Shown here: piece by piece, positions 53,889-63,913 of the stretch
How the letters are laid out: each line of letters starts with the position of its first letter
Numbering within the stretch: the first letter of the stretch is position 1
Translations under genes and position numbers: made by a program
Notes under the pieces: model-generated
The model's database searches: none
Seen by the model: only the letters and a program-made list of their open reading frames with translations
Told to the model about the DNA's origin: nothing
Assembly: GCF_004801905.1 (NCBI RefSeq)
Contig: NZ_SSSN01000003.1
Coordinates: 682,001-746,000, forward strand
Origin: Orlajensenia flava
Lineage (GTDB): Bacteria; Actinomycetota; Actinomycetes; Actinomycetales; Microbacteriaceae
Direction: 5' to 3'
DNA: 64,000 bases

Positions 53889-53921
53889 GAGGACGACGGC
53901 GTGTCGGCATCGCCGCACGCC

Positions 53922-54146
53922 TCACCGACGCGGTTCGCGCAATCCCGCTCCGTGCCGATGCGAGAGAGGAACATCCGTCTCTTCGCAGAGGGCCAGCCAG
54001 ACCGCGCGCGGCGCCGTACCCGCCTCGAGCGCCTCGTCACCGGTATGGTTGGCGAGCGCGGGCAGCACCAGATCGCGCAGCAGCGATCGACCGTACGCCT
54101 CGCCGAACTCCTCGGTGACGGCCAGCCGGAACTCGCTCAGCTTCAC
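53922..54146 (-). CDS. DUF3046 family protein
   Basis: The 74-residue protein matches DUF3046, a small actinobacteria-specific family encoded just upstream of recA: MKLSEFRLAVTEEFGEAYGRSLLRDLVLPALANHTGDEALEAG and a C-terminal VWLALCEETDVPLSHRHG. Its function is unknown. The conserved position next to recA suggests a link to DNA repair or simply an old operon. The recA SOS promoter lies between its 3' end and recA. Confidence 0.9.
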   Translation of the reverse strand: MKLSEFRLAVTEEFGEAYGRSLLRDLVLPALANHTGDEALEAGTAPRAVWLALCEETDVPLSHRHGAGLREPRR

Positions 54147-54218
54147 GGGCGCCCTCCTGGACGTGGGAAACGCCAGCCGATCACGAGGATCGGCTGGCGT
54201 TCGGATGAGTCGATGTGC

Positions 54219-54524
54219 TCAGCGCGAGACGAGCTCGTCGAAGTCGACGACGAGGTCCTCCGGCACCGTGTCGGGGATCGGGTTGATCCCCTCGAGGACG
54301 GCGAGCCGGTCGCCGACCTCGCGCATGATGACCGAGATGGGCGTGTCGAGGGCGTCGGCCACCGAGGCGAGGATCTCGCTCGAGGCCTCCTTCTGACCGC
54401 GCTCGACCTCACTGAGGTAGCCGAGGGCGACGCTCGCCTTGCTGGCCACCTGACGAAGGGTGCGCCCCTTCTGCAGACGGAAGTCCCTGAGAACATCGCC
54501 GATTTCCTGACGAACCAGAATCAT
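54219..54524 (-). CDS. clgR: ClgR-type XRE-family regulator
   Basis: The 101-residue protein consists of a Cro/CI helix-turn-helix (EIGDVLRDFRLQKGRTLRQVASKASVALGYLSEVERGQKEASSEILASVADAL) and a short C-terminal extension. It matches ClgR, the actinobacterial activator of clpP, lon and other proteolysis and stress genes, itself degraded by ClpP. Its position between cinA and recA is conserved in the phylum. An inverted repeat overlapping the likely -10 region upstream suggests control of its own transcription. Confidence 0.9.
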   Translation of the reverse strand: MILVRQEIGDVLRDFRLQKGRTLRQVASKASVALGYLSEVERGQKEASSEILASVADALDTPISVIMREVGDRLAVLEGINPIPDTVPEDLVVDFDELVSR

Positions 54525-54571
54525 TGGAACCCCCTTCTCTCTGCCAGCGGCCCGGACTGGTGCCGGGTGGA

Positions 54572-54588
54572 AAAGTGTACGACACTTT
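54572..54588 (-). promoter_or_regulatory. Operator-like palindrome in the clgR promoter
   Basis: AAAGTGT-ACG-ACACTTT is a perfect inverted repeat of two 7-bp arms. On the minus strand it overlaps a -10 candidate (TACACT), with CTTGAT about 16 bp upstream as the -35. It lies 48 bp before the clgR start codon. Confidence 0.65.
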
Positions 54589-54665
54589 GCCTGAGATCAA
54601 GCCTACTGCCGCCCACTCGAGCTTTCCGCGTGGATACGCACGATGTAACCGCGAGTTAACGCGGG

Positions 54666-55202
54666 CTATTCCGGCTGAGCTGGCAACTCGCCGAGAGCCA
54701 GGTCGAGCGCGGCGGCGACGGTCGATGCTCGGATCTTCGCCCGCGAACCGCCGAAGGCGAAGCGTCCGACACGGACGCGATCACCGACGGCGACGGCCAC
54801 GAACACCGTTCCGACCGGATGCCCGTCCTGCGAGTCGGGCCCGGCGACCCCTGTGGTGGCCACACCGACATCCGCCGGTATTCCGTCGACCGCCGTCGCC
54901 GAACGGATGCCGCGGGCCATCTGCGCGGCCACCTCGGCGTGCACGGCGCCGTGCTCATCGAGAAGAGTCTGGTCGACCCCGAGCAACGTGTGCTTGAGCG
55001 GGGTGGCGTAGGCCACCACCCCTCCGCGCACGACGGCCGAGGCTCCGGGGATGCGGACCAGCTCGGCCACGAGCAGTCCACCGGTGAGCGACTCGGCGAA
55101 GGCGATGGTCAGCCGGCGGGCAGCCAGCGCCTCGACGAGCTCCGCGGCCGCGTCGCCCGCAGGCGAGTCGAGGCGCTCAGGCAGGTCGACGCGCTCAGGC
55201 AT
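54666..55202 (-). CDS. CinA C-terminal-domain protein (NMN amidohydrolase type)
   Basis: The 178-residue protein corresponds to the C-terminal half of CinA (PncC family), which deamidates nicotinamide mononucleotide in several bacteria. It has TIAFAESLTGGLLVAELVRIPGASAVVRGGVVAYATPLKHTLLGVD, then VATTGVAGPDSQDGHPVGTVFVAVA. The Ser in ESLTGG is the expected catalytic residue. There is no N-terminal COG1058 domain. Its start overlaps the end of pgsA by 8 bp. Confidence 0.92.
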   Translation of the reverse strand: MPERVDLPERLDSPAGDAAAELVEALAARRLTIAFAESLTGGLLVAELVRIPGASAVVRGGVVAYATPLKHTLLGVDQTLLDEHGAVHAEVAAQMARGIRSATAVDGIPADVGVATTGVAGPDSQDGHPVGTVFVAVAVGDRVRVGRFAFGGSRAKIRASTVAAALDLALGELPAQPE

Positions 55203-55809
55203 CCGGCGACGTCGAGGCCGTCGGCGCCGATCGCTTCAACCGGTACGCGAGCACGAGGTACTCGACGCCCGACCAGACCGTGAGGACCAGCGCGGCGGCC
55301 ATGAACAGGAAGTTCACGACGTCGATCCACGAGCCGAGCAGACGATCGAGCGGGACGAGGTAGAGCGAGATGGCGACGGCCTGGACGACGGTCTTGAGCT
55401 TGCCGCCCCGGCCGGCCGGGACCACATTGCGATGGGAGAGCTCGACGAACCGCCAGATGGTGATTCCGACCTCGCGCACGACGATGACGATGGTCACCCA
55501 CCACCACACCTCCCCGAGGATCGACAGGCACACCAGGGCTCCGCTGGTCAGCAGCTTGTCGGCGATGGGGTCGAGGATCTTGCCGAGGTCGGTGACGAGG
55601 TTCTTGCGGCGGGCGATCGCGCCGTCGACGCCGTCAGTCGCGATGGCGATGATGAACAGGGCGGCCGCGGCCCACCTCAGCGGGCCGTCGGCTCCGGCAT
55701 CCGCCAGCAGCATCCAGAAGAACACCGGTGCCAGGATGATGCGCACGACCGTGATGATGTTGGGCGCGTTCCAGTTGGAGGCCCGCGCCGGGGCGTCCGA
55801 TGCGACCAT
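55195..55809 (-). CDS. pgsA: CDP-diacylglycerol-glycerol-3-phosphate 3-phosphatidyltransferase
   Basis: The 204-residue membrane enzyme makes phosphatidylglycerol phosphate, the first step toward phosphatidylglycerol and cardiolipin. The CDP-alcohol phosphotransferase signature DG-x2-A-R-x8-G-x3-D-x3-D is read in DGVDGAIARRKNLVTDLGKI followed by LDPIADK. About five or six membrane helices surround it. It begins 3 bp after the ftsK stop and overlaps cinA. Confidence 0.94.
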   Translation of the reverse strand: MVASDAPARASNWNAPNIITVVRIILAPVFFWMLLADAGADGPLRWAAAALFIIAIATDGVDGAIARRKNLVTDLGKILDPIADKLLTSGALVCLSILGEVWWWVTIVIVVREVGITIWRFVELSHRNVVPAGRGGKLKTVVQAVAISLYLVPLDRLLGSWIDVVNFLFMAAALVLTVWSGVEYLVLAYRLKRSAPTASTSPDA

Positions 55810-55812
55810 GCT

Positions 55813-58581
55813 CTAGTCCCTGCCGGTGAGGTTCCAGGCGTCCTCGTCCGAGTCGCCGTCCTCCTCAGGATAACCCTCGGTCATCCGTGCGACGGGGTCG
55901 CCGCCATAGGGGTCGGATGCTGCAGGGTTCGGCGCCGTTGGGGCGACGGCGGCAGGCGCGCCGTCCTCACCGCGGAGCCGGGCCAGCACACCGGGCAGCT
56001 GTTCGGCCGTCACGAGCACATCGCGCGCCTTCGACCCCTCGGAGGGGCCCACGATCTGGCGCGACTCGAGCAGGTCCATGAGACGCCCGGCCTTCGCGAA
56101 GCCGACGCGGAGCTTGCGCTGCAGCATCGAGGTGGAACCGAACTGCGTCGAGACCACGAGCTCGGCTGCCGCGAGCAGCAACTCGAGGTCGTCGCCGATG
56201 TCGGAGTCGATCTCCTTGCGCTCCGTGACGGCGGCGACATCCACCCGATAGTCGGGGCTGGCCTGCCGCGTGACGTGCTTGACGACGCGCTCGATCTCAC
56301 TCTCGCTGACCCACGCCCCTTGCACGCGCAGCGCCTTGGACGCGCCCATGGGAAGGAAGAGCGCGTCGCCCTGTCCGATGAGCTTGTCGGCGCCCGGCTG
56401 GTCCAGGATGACGCGGGAGTCGGTGACGCTCGTTACGGCGAAGGCCAGTCGACTGGGCACGTTGGCCTTGATGAGGCCCGTCACGACGTCGACGCTCGGG
56501 CGCTGGGTGGCGAGCACCAGGTGGATTCCGGATGCCCGAGCCAGCTGCGTGATGCGCACGATCGAGTCCTCTACGTCGCGCGGGGCCACCATCATGAGGT
56601 CGGCGAGCTCATCGACCACGACGAGGAGGTAGGGGTAGGGCTTCAGCACGCGTTCGCTGCCCGGGGGCAGGATGATCTCGTTGCCCACGACCGCCTTATT
56701 GAAGTCGTCGATGTGACGGAAGCCGAACGACGCGAGGTCGTCGTAGCGCATGTCCATCTCCTTCACGACCCACTGCAGCGCCTCGGCGGCTTTCTTGGGG
56801 TTCGTGATGATGGGCGTGATGAGGTGCGGCACCCCCGCGTACGGCGCGAGCTCGACGCGCTTGGGGTCGATGAGCACCATGCGCACGTCGGTCGGCTTGG
56901 CGCGCATGAGCAGGCTCGTGATCATGGAGTTGACGAAGCTCGACTTGCCCGAGCCGGTCGATCCGGCGACCAGGAGGTGGGGCATCTTGGCGAGGTTCGC
57001 GACGACGAAACCGCCGCCGACGTCCTTGCCGACGCCGATGGTCATGGGGTGGGTCGACTTGGCCGCCACCCCCGAGCGCAGCACGTCCCCGAGGGTCACG
57101 ATCTCGCGGTCGCTGTTGGGGATCTCGATGCCGATGGCGCTCTTGCCGGGAATGGGCGAGAGGATGCGCACCTCGTTGGATGCGACGGCGTAGGACAGAT
57201 TCTTCGCGAGCGCGGTGACGCGCTCCACCTTGACGCCCGGACCGAGCTCGACCTCGTACTGCGTGACGGTCGGGCCGCGCGAGAAGCCGGTGACGCGGGC
57301 ATCGACGGAGAACTGGTCGAGCACCGTGGTGATGGCGCGCACGACCTCGTCGTTGGCGGCGGACCGCGTCTTGGCGGGCGCACCGGCGGCGAGGGTCGAT
57401 GCGGCCGGCAGGTGGTACGGGGCGGTGGGCTGAGCGTCAGCCGGCACGGCGGAGGTCGGGTCGAACGCGGTCTCCGCATCCGCGACGAATCCGGGCAGCA
57501 GTCCGGGAGCCGCATCGGCAGCGCCCTCGACGGCCAGCTCGGGAGCCCCGCCCGTGAACGCCTTGACGGCCGCTTCGGCGTCGTTGATGGTGGCGATGAC
57601 ATCCGTCGCCTGGCCGTCGGTCGGCGAATCCGAGACGATCGGGCTCGCGAAGCCGCCCTGCGCGGAACCCCCGAAGATGGCCTCGATGCCGTCGACGCCG
57701 GGCGCCTCCGAATCCGGCGCCTCCTCACGACCGCTGGCGTTGCGGCGCCACCAGGGCAGGTTGCCCTCGGCGGGCTGCTCGTCGTCGATGCCCTCGAGCT
57801 CTCCCTGCGCGAACTTCTCCTTCGCGTCCTTGGCTTCTTTCGCGGCCCTGCGCTCGTCCTCGTCGGGCAGCGTCGCGCCGAACAGCCACGCGTAGAGCTC
57901 GTGGAAGCGCTGCGGCACGCGGTTCGGCGGCGTCTTGGTCATGATGAGCAACGAGAGGGCGATGAGGAGCACCATCACGAGCACGGCGAGCCAGCCGCCC
58001 ACGAGCAGCAGCGGCCAGGTGATCATCCAGCCCAGGATGCCCCCGGCGCGCGCCAGCCCGACCATGCCGTGCGTCGGCGAGGGCTGGCCGCCGAACACCT
58101 GGCAGATTCCGGCGATGGAGACGAGCAGGATGCCGAGCCCGATGCCGATGCGCGAGTTGTCGTGGACCGACGCCGGATGCCGGAACAGCCAGACGGCGAA
58201 CAGCAGCATGATGATCGGCAGGCCGAAGGCGACGCGGCCGAGCAGGCCACCGAACGTCCAGGCGTCGAGGGTCTGGGCGACAGGGCTGTCGATGAGGAAC
58301 CACTCGACGACCGCGCCCGCGACGGCGAGCAGCACGATGAAGAAGGGGAGGCCGTCGCGGCGCTCCTCCTTGGCGAGCTTCTCGGGCCCGAGTGCGCGGG
58401 CCGCTCCCCCGGCGATATGGGCGACGCCCATCCAGGCGCGACGCAGGATCGGGTCGTGTTCGACCGGCGCGGCCAGCTTCACCGTCTTGGCGGTGCCGGT
58501 GCGCGTCGCCGCGGGCTTGGCGGCGCCACGGGAGGTGCCCGTGGATCGGGCGCGCGCAGTCGCCTTGGTGCTCGTAGCCAT
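55813..58581 (-). CDS. ftsK: DNA translocase FtsK
   Basis: The 922-residue protein moves chromosomal DNA through the closing septum. The N-terminal 60 residues are basic and Thr/Ala-rich, followed by four membrane helices ([31 protein letters not shown] and two more), a Pro/Ala/Asp linker, and the RecA-like motor with [14 protein letters not shown] (Walker A), [15 protein letters not shown] (Walker B) and [24 protein letters not shown]. It ends with the gamma domain ([19 protein letters not shown]). The ATG at 58579-58581 was chosen because the far upstream frame overlaps the GNAT gene. Confidence 0.96.
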   Translation of the reverse strand: MATSTKATARARSTGTSRGAAKPAATRTGTAKTVKLAAPVEHDPILRRAWMGVAHIAGGAARALGPEKLAKEERRDGLPFFIVLLAVAGAVVEWFLIDSPVAQTLDAWTFGGLLGRVAFGLPIIMLLFAVWLFRHPASVHDNSRIGIGLGILLVSIAGICQVFGGQPSPTHGMVGLARAGGILGWMITWPLLLVGGWLAVLVMVLLIALSLLIMTKTPPNRVPQRFHELYAWLFGATLPDEDERRAAKEAKDAKEKFAQGELEGIDDEQPAEGNLPWWRRNASGREEAPDSEAPGVDGIEAIFGGSAQGGFASPIVSDSPTDGQATDVIATINDAEAAVKAFTGGAPELAVEGAADAAPGLLPGFVADAETAFDPTSAVPADAQPTAPYHLPAASTLAAGAPAKTRSAANDEVVRAITTVLDQFSVDARVTGFSRGPTVTQYEVELGPGVKVERVTALAKNLSYAVASNEVRILSPIPGKSAIGIEIPNSDREIVTLGDVLRSGVAAKSTHPMTIGVGKDVGGGFVVANLAKMPHLLVAGSTGSGKSSFVNSMITSLLMRAKPTDVRMVLIDPKRVELAPYAGVPHLITPIITNPKKAAEALQWVVKEMDMRYDDLASFGFRHIDDFNKAVVGNEIILPPGSERVLKPYPYLLVVVDELADLMMVAPRDVEDSIVRITQLARASGIHLVLATQRPSVDVVTGLIKANVPSRLAFAVTSVTDSRVILDQPGADKLIGQGDALFLPMGASKALRVQGAWVSESEIERVVKHVTRQASPDYRVDVAAVTERKEIDSDIGDDLELLLAAAELVVSTQFGSTSMLQRKLRVGFAKAGRLMDLLESRQIVGPSEGSKARDVLVTAEQLPGVLARLRGEDGAPAAVAPTAPNPAASDPYGGDPVARMTEGYPEEDGDSDEDAWNLTGRD

Positions 58582-58661
58582 GGAATCCACGGTACTTGCG
58601 CCCGCCGTCATTCCTCGGGAGGCGGGCTCGGGTGTCGCCCGTGCCCCGCACCTGCGGGCGC

Positions 58662-59153
58662 TCAGCTGAGGTTGCGGACCATCGTCTCGCGGGAGCCGGG
58701 GGTCGATACGTTGATGAATCCCTCGCTCCGATAGAGGGCCATGGCGTGGTTGGCATGCTCGACGCTGAGGGCGAGCTGGCGGTAGCCGCTCTGACGCGCG
58801 AGCGACACCGTCTCGCGCAGGAGTGCCCGACCGACTCCCTGCGCTCGCCAGATGGGACTGACCCCGAGGATGAGCTCGGGCACGCCGACGCCGACGAAGC
58901 CGTGACCGGGGGCGTTGGACGGGAACAGCCGGAACCAGCACGCACCGATCGGTGCGCCCTCGGCATCCGTCGCCACCACTCCGACGTCGCTCGGGCGCTG
59001 CCATCCGCTCACGTAGCGCCGGTAGGCGGGATCCGCGAGCACCGAGATGCGCTGGCGCGCGGCCGAGTAGTTCCAGTTGGCAGCCTCGACGACCATGTCG
59101 GTGAGAAACCTCGAGTCGCTCCCGACGGCTCTCCGCAGGCTGACGGCCGTCAT
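58662..59153 (-). CDS. GNAT-family N-acetyltransferase
   Basis: The 163-residue protein has the GNAT core: [63 protein letters not shown] with the RAQGVG acetyl-CoA loop, and [22 protein letters not shown]. It is encoded between rnj and ftsK on the same strand, with short gaps (67 and 80 bp). The acceptor is unknown; protein or small-molecule acetylation are both possible. Confidence 0.88.
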   Translation of the reverse strand: MTAVSLRRAVGSDSRFLTDMVVEAANWNYSAARQRISVLADPAYRRYVSGWQRPSDVGVVATDAEGAPIGACWFRLFPSNAPGHGFVGVGVPELILGVSPIWRAQGVGRALLRETVSLARQSGYRQLALSVEHANHAMALYRSEGFINVSTPGSRETMVRNLS

Positions 59154-59220
59154 GGGCCGATGCTACGACCGTCGTGTTTCCGGCCTGTTACGGCCGTCGA
59201 GCCCCAGAAGGTGCCCGCGC

Positions 59221-60897
59221 CTACGCCTCGATGACGAGTGGCACGATCATCGGGCGACGGCGCAGCGTGCGCCCGACCCAGGTGCCCAGCACGCGGCGCA
59301 CGACCTGCGACAGCGCGTGCGAGTCGCGCACTCCCGACTGCGCCGCCTCGGCGAGCGCCGACACGATCTTGGGACGGATGCTGTCGAACACGGCGTCGTC
59401 CTCGGCGAACCCGCGGGCGTGGATCTCAGGACCGACGATCACCTTGCCCGTCGATGCGTCGACCACCACGATGACGGAGATGAAACCCTCCTCACCGAGG
59501 ATGCGGCGGTCCTTGAGGTCGGCATCCGTGATCTCGCCCACGGTCGACCCGTCCACGTAGACGAAGCCGAGGTCGAGCTGACCGGCGACGCGGACGTTGC
59601 CGTCCTTCATGTCGAAGACGGTGCCGTCCTCGCCGAGGAAGACGTTCTCCGTCGGGATGCCCGTCTCGCGGGCGAGGGCGGCATTGGCGTTGAGGTGGCG
59701 GTACTCGCCGTGCACGGGCAGCACGTTCTTCGGCTGCAGGATGTTGTAGACGTAGAGCAGCTCGCCAGCGGCCGCGTGGCCCGAGACATGCACTTTCGCG
59801 TTGCCCTTGTGCACGACGTTCGCACCGAGCTTCGTGAGGCCGTCGATCACGCGGTAGACCGCATTCTCGTTGCCGGGGATGAGGCTCGAGGCGAGGATGA
59901 CGGTGTCGCCTTCGCCCACCTCGACCTGGTGGTCGCGGTTGGCCATCCGGCTGAGCACGGCCATCGGCTCGCCCTGCGAACCCGTGGACATGTAGACGAT
60001 CTTGTCGTCGGGGATGTTGCCGGCCTTCTTGTAGTCGATCAGCACTCCCTCGGGCACCTTGAGGTAGCCGAGGTCGGCGGCGATGGTCATGTTGCGCACC
60101 ATGCTGCGGCCGAGGAGGGCCACCCGGCGACCGTTCGCGTGGGCGGCGTCGAGCACCTGCTGCACGCGGTGGACGTGGCTCGAGAAGCTCGCGACGATCA
60201 CACGACGTGGCGCCTTGGAGATGACCTGATCGAGCACGGGGCCGATGGCGCGCTCCGTCGGCGTGAAGCCCGGGACATCCGCGTTGGTGGAGTCGACGAG
60301 GAACAGGTCCACCCCGCTACGGCCGAGGCGCGCGAACTCGCGGAGGTCGGTGAGGCGGCCGTCGAGCGGCAGCTGGTCCATCTTGAAGTCGCCGGTGGCG
60401 AGCACGGTGCCGGCCGCCGAGTGGATGACGACGGCGAGCGCGTCGGGAATGGAGTGGTTGACCGCGATGAACTCGAGGTCGAACGGCCCCATCGCCTCCA
60501 TGTCGCCTTCCTTGACGGCGAGGCTGTACGGCGCGATGCGGTGCTCCTTGAGCTTCGCCTCGACGAGGGCGAGCGTGAGCGCCGACCCGATCAGCGGGAT
60601 GTCGGCCCGCAGCTTGAGCAGGTACGGCACCGCGCCGATGTGGTCCTCATGGCCATGCGTGAGCACGACACCCACGACGTCGTCGAGACGGTCACGGATG
60701 GGGGTGAAGTCGGGCAGGATCAGGTCGACGCCCGGCTGGTGCTCCTCGGGGAAGAGCACACCGCAGTCGACGATGAGGATTTTGCCGTCGATCTCGAAGG
60801 TGGTCATGTTGCGACCCACCTCGCCGAGACCGCCGATGGGGGTGACGCGCAGGGTGCCCGGTTCGAGCGGAGCTGGTTCGTGGACGTCGTTGGGCAT
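59221..60897 (-). CDS. rnj: Ribonuclease J
   Basis: The 558-residue metallo-beta-lactamase/beta-CASP nuclease has 5'-3' exonuclease and endonuclease activity and matures or degrades RNA. It has TPIGGLGEVGRNM, the metal motif LTHGHEDHIGA, AVNHSIPDALAV, VLATGDFKMDQ, the beta-CASP SFSSHVHRVQQ and the C-terminal SGHAAAGELLYVYNILQPKNVLPVHGEYRHL. The ATG at 60895-60897, preceded by AGGAGGG, was preferred to an upstream ATG overlapping the dapA stop. It lies 20 bp after dapA. Confidence 0.96.
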   Translation of the reverse strand: MPNDVHEPAPLEPGTLRVTPIGGLGEVGRNMTTFEIDGKILIVDCGVLFPEEHQPGVDLILPDFTPIRDRLDDVVGVVLTHGHEDHIGAVPYLLKLRADIPLIGSALTLALVEAKLKEHRIAPYSLAVKEGDMEAMGPFDLEFIAVNHSIPDALAVVIHSAAGTVLATGDFKMDQLPLDGRLTDLREFARLGRSGVDLFLVDSTNADVPGFTPTERAIGPVLDQVISKAPRRVIVASFSSHVHRVQQVLDAAHANGRRVALLGRSMVRNMTIAADLGYLKVPEGVLIDYKKAGNIPDDKIVYMSTGSQGEPMAVLSRMANRDHQVEVGEGDTVILASSLIPGNENAVYRVIDGLTKLGANVVHKGNAKVHVSGHAAAGELLYVYNILQPKNVLPVHGEYRHLNANAALARETGIPTENVFLGEDGTVFDMKDGNVRVAGQLDLGFVYVDGSTVGEITDADLKDRRILGEEGFISVIVVVDASTGKVIVGPEIHARGFAEDDAVFDSIRPKIVSALAEAAQSGVRDSHALSQVVRRVLGTWVGRTLRRRPMIVPLVIEA

Positions 60898-60917
60898 GTG
60901 CCCTCCTGAAGTTTCTG

Positions 60918-61892
60918 TCATCGAGTCGTGCCCGCGATGCGCGGGAGCGCACCGCCGGCTGCCGCATTGCGGTCGGGGCGGAAGTTGGAGAAGTCGACAC
61001 CGGGGATGTCGCGCACGAGGTCGATCTCGTCCTCGATCTGCGCGGCCTCCCATTCCTCGGGGCCGACGAGGGGAAGGCGCACGCGCGGGCTGCCGATGCG
61101 ACCGAGGCCGTGCAGGATGTACTTGGCTGCGACGGTGCCGGGAACGTGGGTCATCACCGCGCGCACGAGCGGTTCGAGCTTGCGGTGGGCATCCGTCGCC
61201 GTCGCGAGGTCGCCCGCGTTCACCGCGTCGATGATGGTGCGGTACGGCGTCGGCGCGATGTTGGCGGTAACGCCGATGAGGCCGGATGCGCCGATCGCGA
61301 GGTGCGGCAGGATGTTGGCGTCGTCGCCCGAGAAGTACAGCAGGTCGGTCTGGTTGAGGACCCGGCTGACCTCGCTGAAGTCACCCTTGGCGTCTTTGAC
61401 GGCGAGCACGTTGGGGTGCTTCGAGATGCGCAGGATGGTCTCGTACGTGATGGGAACGCCCGTGCGTCCTGGGATGTCGTAGAGGATGACGGGCAGGTCG
61501 GTCGCATCCGCGATCATGCGGAAGTGCGTGAGGATGCCCGCCTGGGTCGGCTTGTTGTAGTACGGCGTGACGATCATGACGCCGTCGGCGCCGGCCTGCT
61601 CGCTCTTCTTGTAGAGCTCGATCGCGTGGGCGGTCTCATTGGATCCGCCGCCCGTGATGATCTTGGCGCGATCGCCCGCCACGTCCTTGCCCACCTCGAC
61701 GAGCTTGATCTTCTCCGGGTCGGTCAACGTGCTGGTCTCGCCCGTGGTGCCTGTGACGACGATGCCGTCTGCTCCAGCGTTGATGACGTCGTCGATGTGC
61801 TTCTCGACGCCCGGCCAGTCCACCTCACCGTCGGCGGTGAAAGGAGTGACGAGGGCGACAAGGACCTGACCGAAGGGATTCTGCGTCGACAC
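60918..61892 (-). CDS. dapA: 4-hydroxy-tetrahydrodipicolinate synthase
   Basis: The 324-residue enzyme condenses pyruvate with aspartate semialdehyde, the first committed step of lysine and diaminopimelate synthesis. It has GTTGETSTL, the tyrosine-bearing VTPYYNKPTQAGILTHF, PVILYDIPGRTGVPI and the Schiff-base lysine in VLAVKDAKGDFSE. The GTG at 61890-61892 starts at the fold (STQNPFGQVLVALVTPF). It lies 61 bp after dfrA on the same strand. dapF at the far end of the cluster acts later in the same pathway. Confidence 0.95.
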   Translation of the reverse strand: MSTQNPFGQVLVALVTPFTADGEVDWPGVEKHIDDVINAGADGIVVTGTTGETSTLTDPEKIKLVEVGKDVAGDRAKIITGGGSNETAHAIELYKKSEQAGADGVMIVTPYYNKPTQAGILTHFRMIADATDLPVILYDIPGRTGVPITYETILRISKHPNVLAVKDAKGDFSEVSRVLNQTDLLYFSGDDANILPHLAIGASGLIGVTANIAPTPYRTIIDAVNAGDLATATDAHRKLEPLVRAVMTHVPGTVAAKYILHGLGRIGSPRVRLPLVGPEEWEAAQIEDEIDLVRDIPGVDFSNFRPDRNAAAGGALPRIAGTTR

Positions 61893-61953
61893 GTGCTTCA
61901 GCGTATCGGTTCGGGTTGCGGCGGCGCCGACCGTTACCGGTCGGACCCCGGCG

Positions 61954-62598
61954 TCAGGAGCGGGCGTAGGTGAGGAAGCGGTAGCGCAGGCCAGTGCGCG
62001 AGGTGCGCCACCCTTCGACCGCGTCGACGGATGCCACCCGCCACACATCCAGGTCGATCTCGGGGGCCATGGTGTCGCCGTTGACGTCGAGGTCGATCTC
62101 GGTCACCTCGAGCACATCGGCGTGGGCGATGGCGGCTCGGTACAGCTCGCCTCCGCCGATTACCCACACGTCAGAAGCCGCACCCACGGCGTCCACCTCA
62201 TCTCCCCGCCAGTTCGACGAGGTGCGCGCCACATCAGTGGGCGCTGAGGCCGACGAAGTGGCGCGGGGCGCGGACTCGGGCACCGAAACGCTCGCCCAGC
62301 AGAGCGCGAGCGCCTCGTCGAGGGAACCAGCAGCCTCGGCGCCGGCATCCGCCCACTCCGGATCGCGGGTCACGACGATGTTGCGACGCCCGGGCAGCGG
62401 GCGGAAACGGTCGGGGAAGGACTCCCACGTGCGCCGACCCATGATCACGGGCGCGCCCATCGTCGCGGCGCGGAAGTGCGCCAAGTCCTCGGGCAGGTGC
62501 CAGGGCATCGTTCCCCCGGCACCGATCACCCCGCCGCGCGCCTGCGCCCAGATGAGGCCGAGCGAGCCCGGATGCCCGACCGGCGCGGCATCCGTCAT
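61954..62598 (-). CDS. dfrA: Dihydrofolate reductase with an in-frame repeat-derived insertion
   Basis: The 214-residue enzyme reduces dihydrofolate, coupled to thymidylate synthase encoded just upstream (4-bp overlap). Family marks are [31 protein letters not shown] with the catalytic acidic residue, [36 protein letters not shown] and [11 protein letters not shown]. Usual length is 160-180. The excess sits between SLDEALALC and SDVWVIGGG, about 40 residues of Ser/Ala/Thr-rich sequence. Its core, [20 protein letters not shown], is encoded by a copy of the palindromic element seen at 3797-3855. The insertion precedes the NADPH-binding GG loop, at the protein surface. Confidence 0.93.
   Translation of the reverse strand: MTDAAPVGHPGSLGLIWAQARGGVIGAGGTMPWHLPEDLAHFRAATMGAPVIMGRRTWESFPDRFRPLPGRRNIVVTRDPEWADAGAEAAGSLDEALALCWASVSVPESAPRATSSASAPTDVARTSSNWRGDEVDAVGAASDVWVIGGGELYRAAIAHADVLEVTEIDLDVNGDTMAPEIDLDVWRVASVDAVEGWRTSRTGLRYRFLTYARS
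62207..62265 (-). repeat. Palindromic repeat element E2 inside dfrA
   Basis: On the minus strand this 59-bp segment aligns without gaps to E1 (3797-3855), with 44 of 59 identical. It contains the inverted repeat CGCGCCAC (62225-62232) and GTGGCGCG (62258-62265). It lies in frame in dfrA and adds no stop codon. Confidence 0.8.
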
Positions 62599-63401
62599 AC
62601 GGCGACGGCGGCGCGAATGGCGGGGTGGTGCTGGTAGTCCAGCACCTCGAGATCCTCGTAGGTGTAGTCGAAGATGCTCTCCCGCGGGGCGACGCGCAGC
62701 ACGGGGTACGGGTAGGGATCGCGCGTGAGCTGCTCCGTGACCTGCTCGACGTGGTTGTCGTAGATGTGGCAGTCGCCGCCCGTCCACACGAAGTCGCCGA
62801 CCTCGAGGCCCGTCTGCGCCGCAACCAGGTGGGTGAGCAGGGCGTAGGAGGCGATGTTGAACGGAACCCCGAGGAACAGGTCGGCCGAGCGCTGGTAGAG
62901 CTGGCACGACAACCGCCCGTCGGCGACGTAGAACTGGAACAGGGCGTGGCACGGGGCCAAAGCCATGTTCGGGATGTCGGCGGGGTTCCACGCCGACACG
63001 ATGAGCCGACGCGAATCCGGTGTCTCGCGGATGTCGCGGATCACCTGCGAGATCTGGTCGATCTGCTCGCCCGACGGGGTCGGCCACGACCGCCACTGCA
63101 CGCCGTATACGGGCCCGAGCTCGCCGGCCGCATCCGCCCACTCGTCCCAGATGGTGACGCCGTTCTCGCGCAGCCACCCCACGTTGGATTCACCGCGCAG
63201 GAACCACAGCAGCTCGTAGGCGATCGACTTGAAGTGCACGCGCTTGGTGGTGATGAGCGGAAAGCCCTGCGACAGGTCGAACCGGATCTGGCGGCCGAAC
63301 ACGCTGCGCGTCCCGGTGCCGGTTCGATCGCTCTTGTGCGTGCCGTCGGCCAGCACCTCGCGCAGCAGATCTTCGTACGGGGTGGGGATCGTCTCGGTCA
63401 T
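62595..63401 (-). CDS. thyA: Thymidylate synthase
   Basis: The 268-residue enzyme makes dTMP from dUMP and methylene-tetrahydrofolate. It shows [46 protein letters not shown], the active-site cysteine in [34 protein letters not shown] and [11 protein letters not shown]. Length is the usual one for the short ThyA form. Its stop overlaps the dfrA start by 4 bp; the two form the dTMP cycle from one message. Confidence 0.98.
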   Translation of the reverse strand: MTETIPTPYEDLLREVLADGTHKSDRTGTGTRSVFGRQIRFDLSQGFPLITTKRVHFKSIAYELLWFLRGESNVGWLRENGVTIWDEWADAAGELGPVYGVQWRSWPTPSGEQIDQISQVIRDIRETPDSRRLIVSAWNPADIPNMALAPCHALFQFYVADGRLSCQLYQRSADLFLGVPFNIASYALLTHLVAAQTGLEVGDFVWTGGDCHIYDNHVEQVTEQLTRDPYPYPVLRVAPRESIFDYTYEDLEVLDYQHHPAIRAAVAV

Positions 63402-63481
63402 CGCGTCGATGCTACTCCGGGCAATGCGTAAACCTCCGTCACACTCCCCCGCCCGGTGGCAGCGGTGCGTACCTTCGGACC

Positions 63482-63913
63482 ATGCCCGTCCTTCCGGCTC
63501 TCGTCGCAGCGCTCGCCCTGGTGGCAGCGGCGAGTGTCATCGGGTTCGTCCTGCGCAGCCGGAGCGGACGCGTCAGTCACGGATCGGGCGACACGGTCAG
63601 GGCCGCGGATGTCGCAGCCGGTGAACCCTTCGGCGACCGGGCCACCCTCGTGCAGTTCTCCACGGAGTTCTGCTCGCGCTGTCCCCAGACGCGCACCCTG
63701 CTGAGCGAGGTGGCGGCGAGCCGTCACGGCGTCGTGCACCTGGACGTCGATCTCACACATCGCCCCGACATCGCGCGCCGATTCTCGGTGCTCCAGACGC
63801 CCACGACGCTCGTCCTCGACGGAAACGGGGCCGTCCGTGCCCGCATCGGCGGGGCACCGCGTCGCACTGAACTGGTCCACGAACTCGACACCGTCCTCAA
63901 GAGCACGACATGA
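63482..63913 (+). CDS. Membrane-anchored thioredoxin-like protein
   Basis: The 143-residue protein has one N-terminal helix ([18 protein letters not shown]) and a thioredoxin fold with the redox motif [16 protein letters not shown] (CxxC), then [30 protein letters not shown] with the cis-Pro. It probably faces outward and acts in thiol exchange. The ATG at 63482 is the first start. Its stop overlaps the start of the next gene, a pairing often seen for this thioredoxin type and DUF4395 in actinobacteria. Confidence 0.88.
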   Translation: MPVLPALVAALALVAAASVIGFVLRSRSGRVSHGSGDTVRAADVAAGEPFGDRATLVQFSTEFCSRCPQTRTLLSEVAASRHGVVHLDVDLTHRPDIARRFSVLQTPTTLVLDGNGAVRARIGGAPRRTELVHELDTVLKSTT

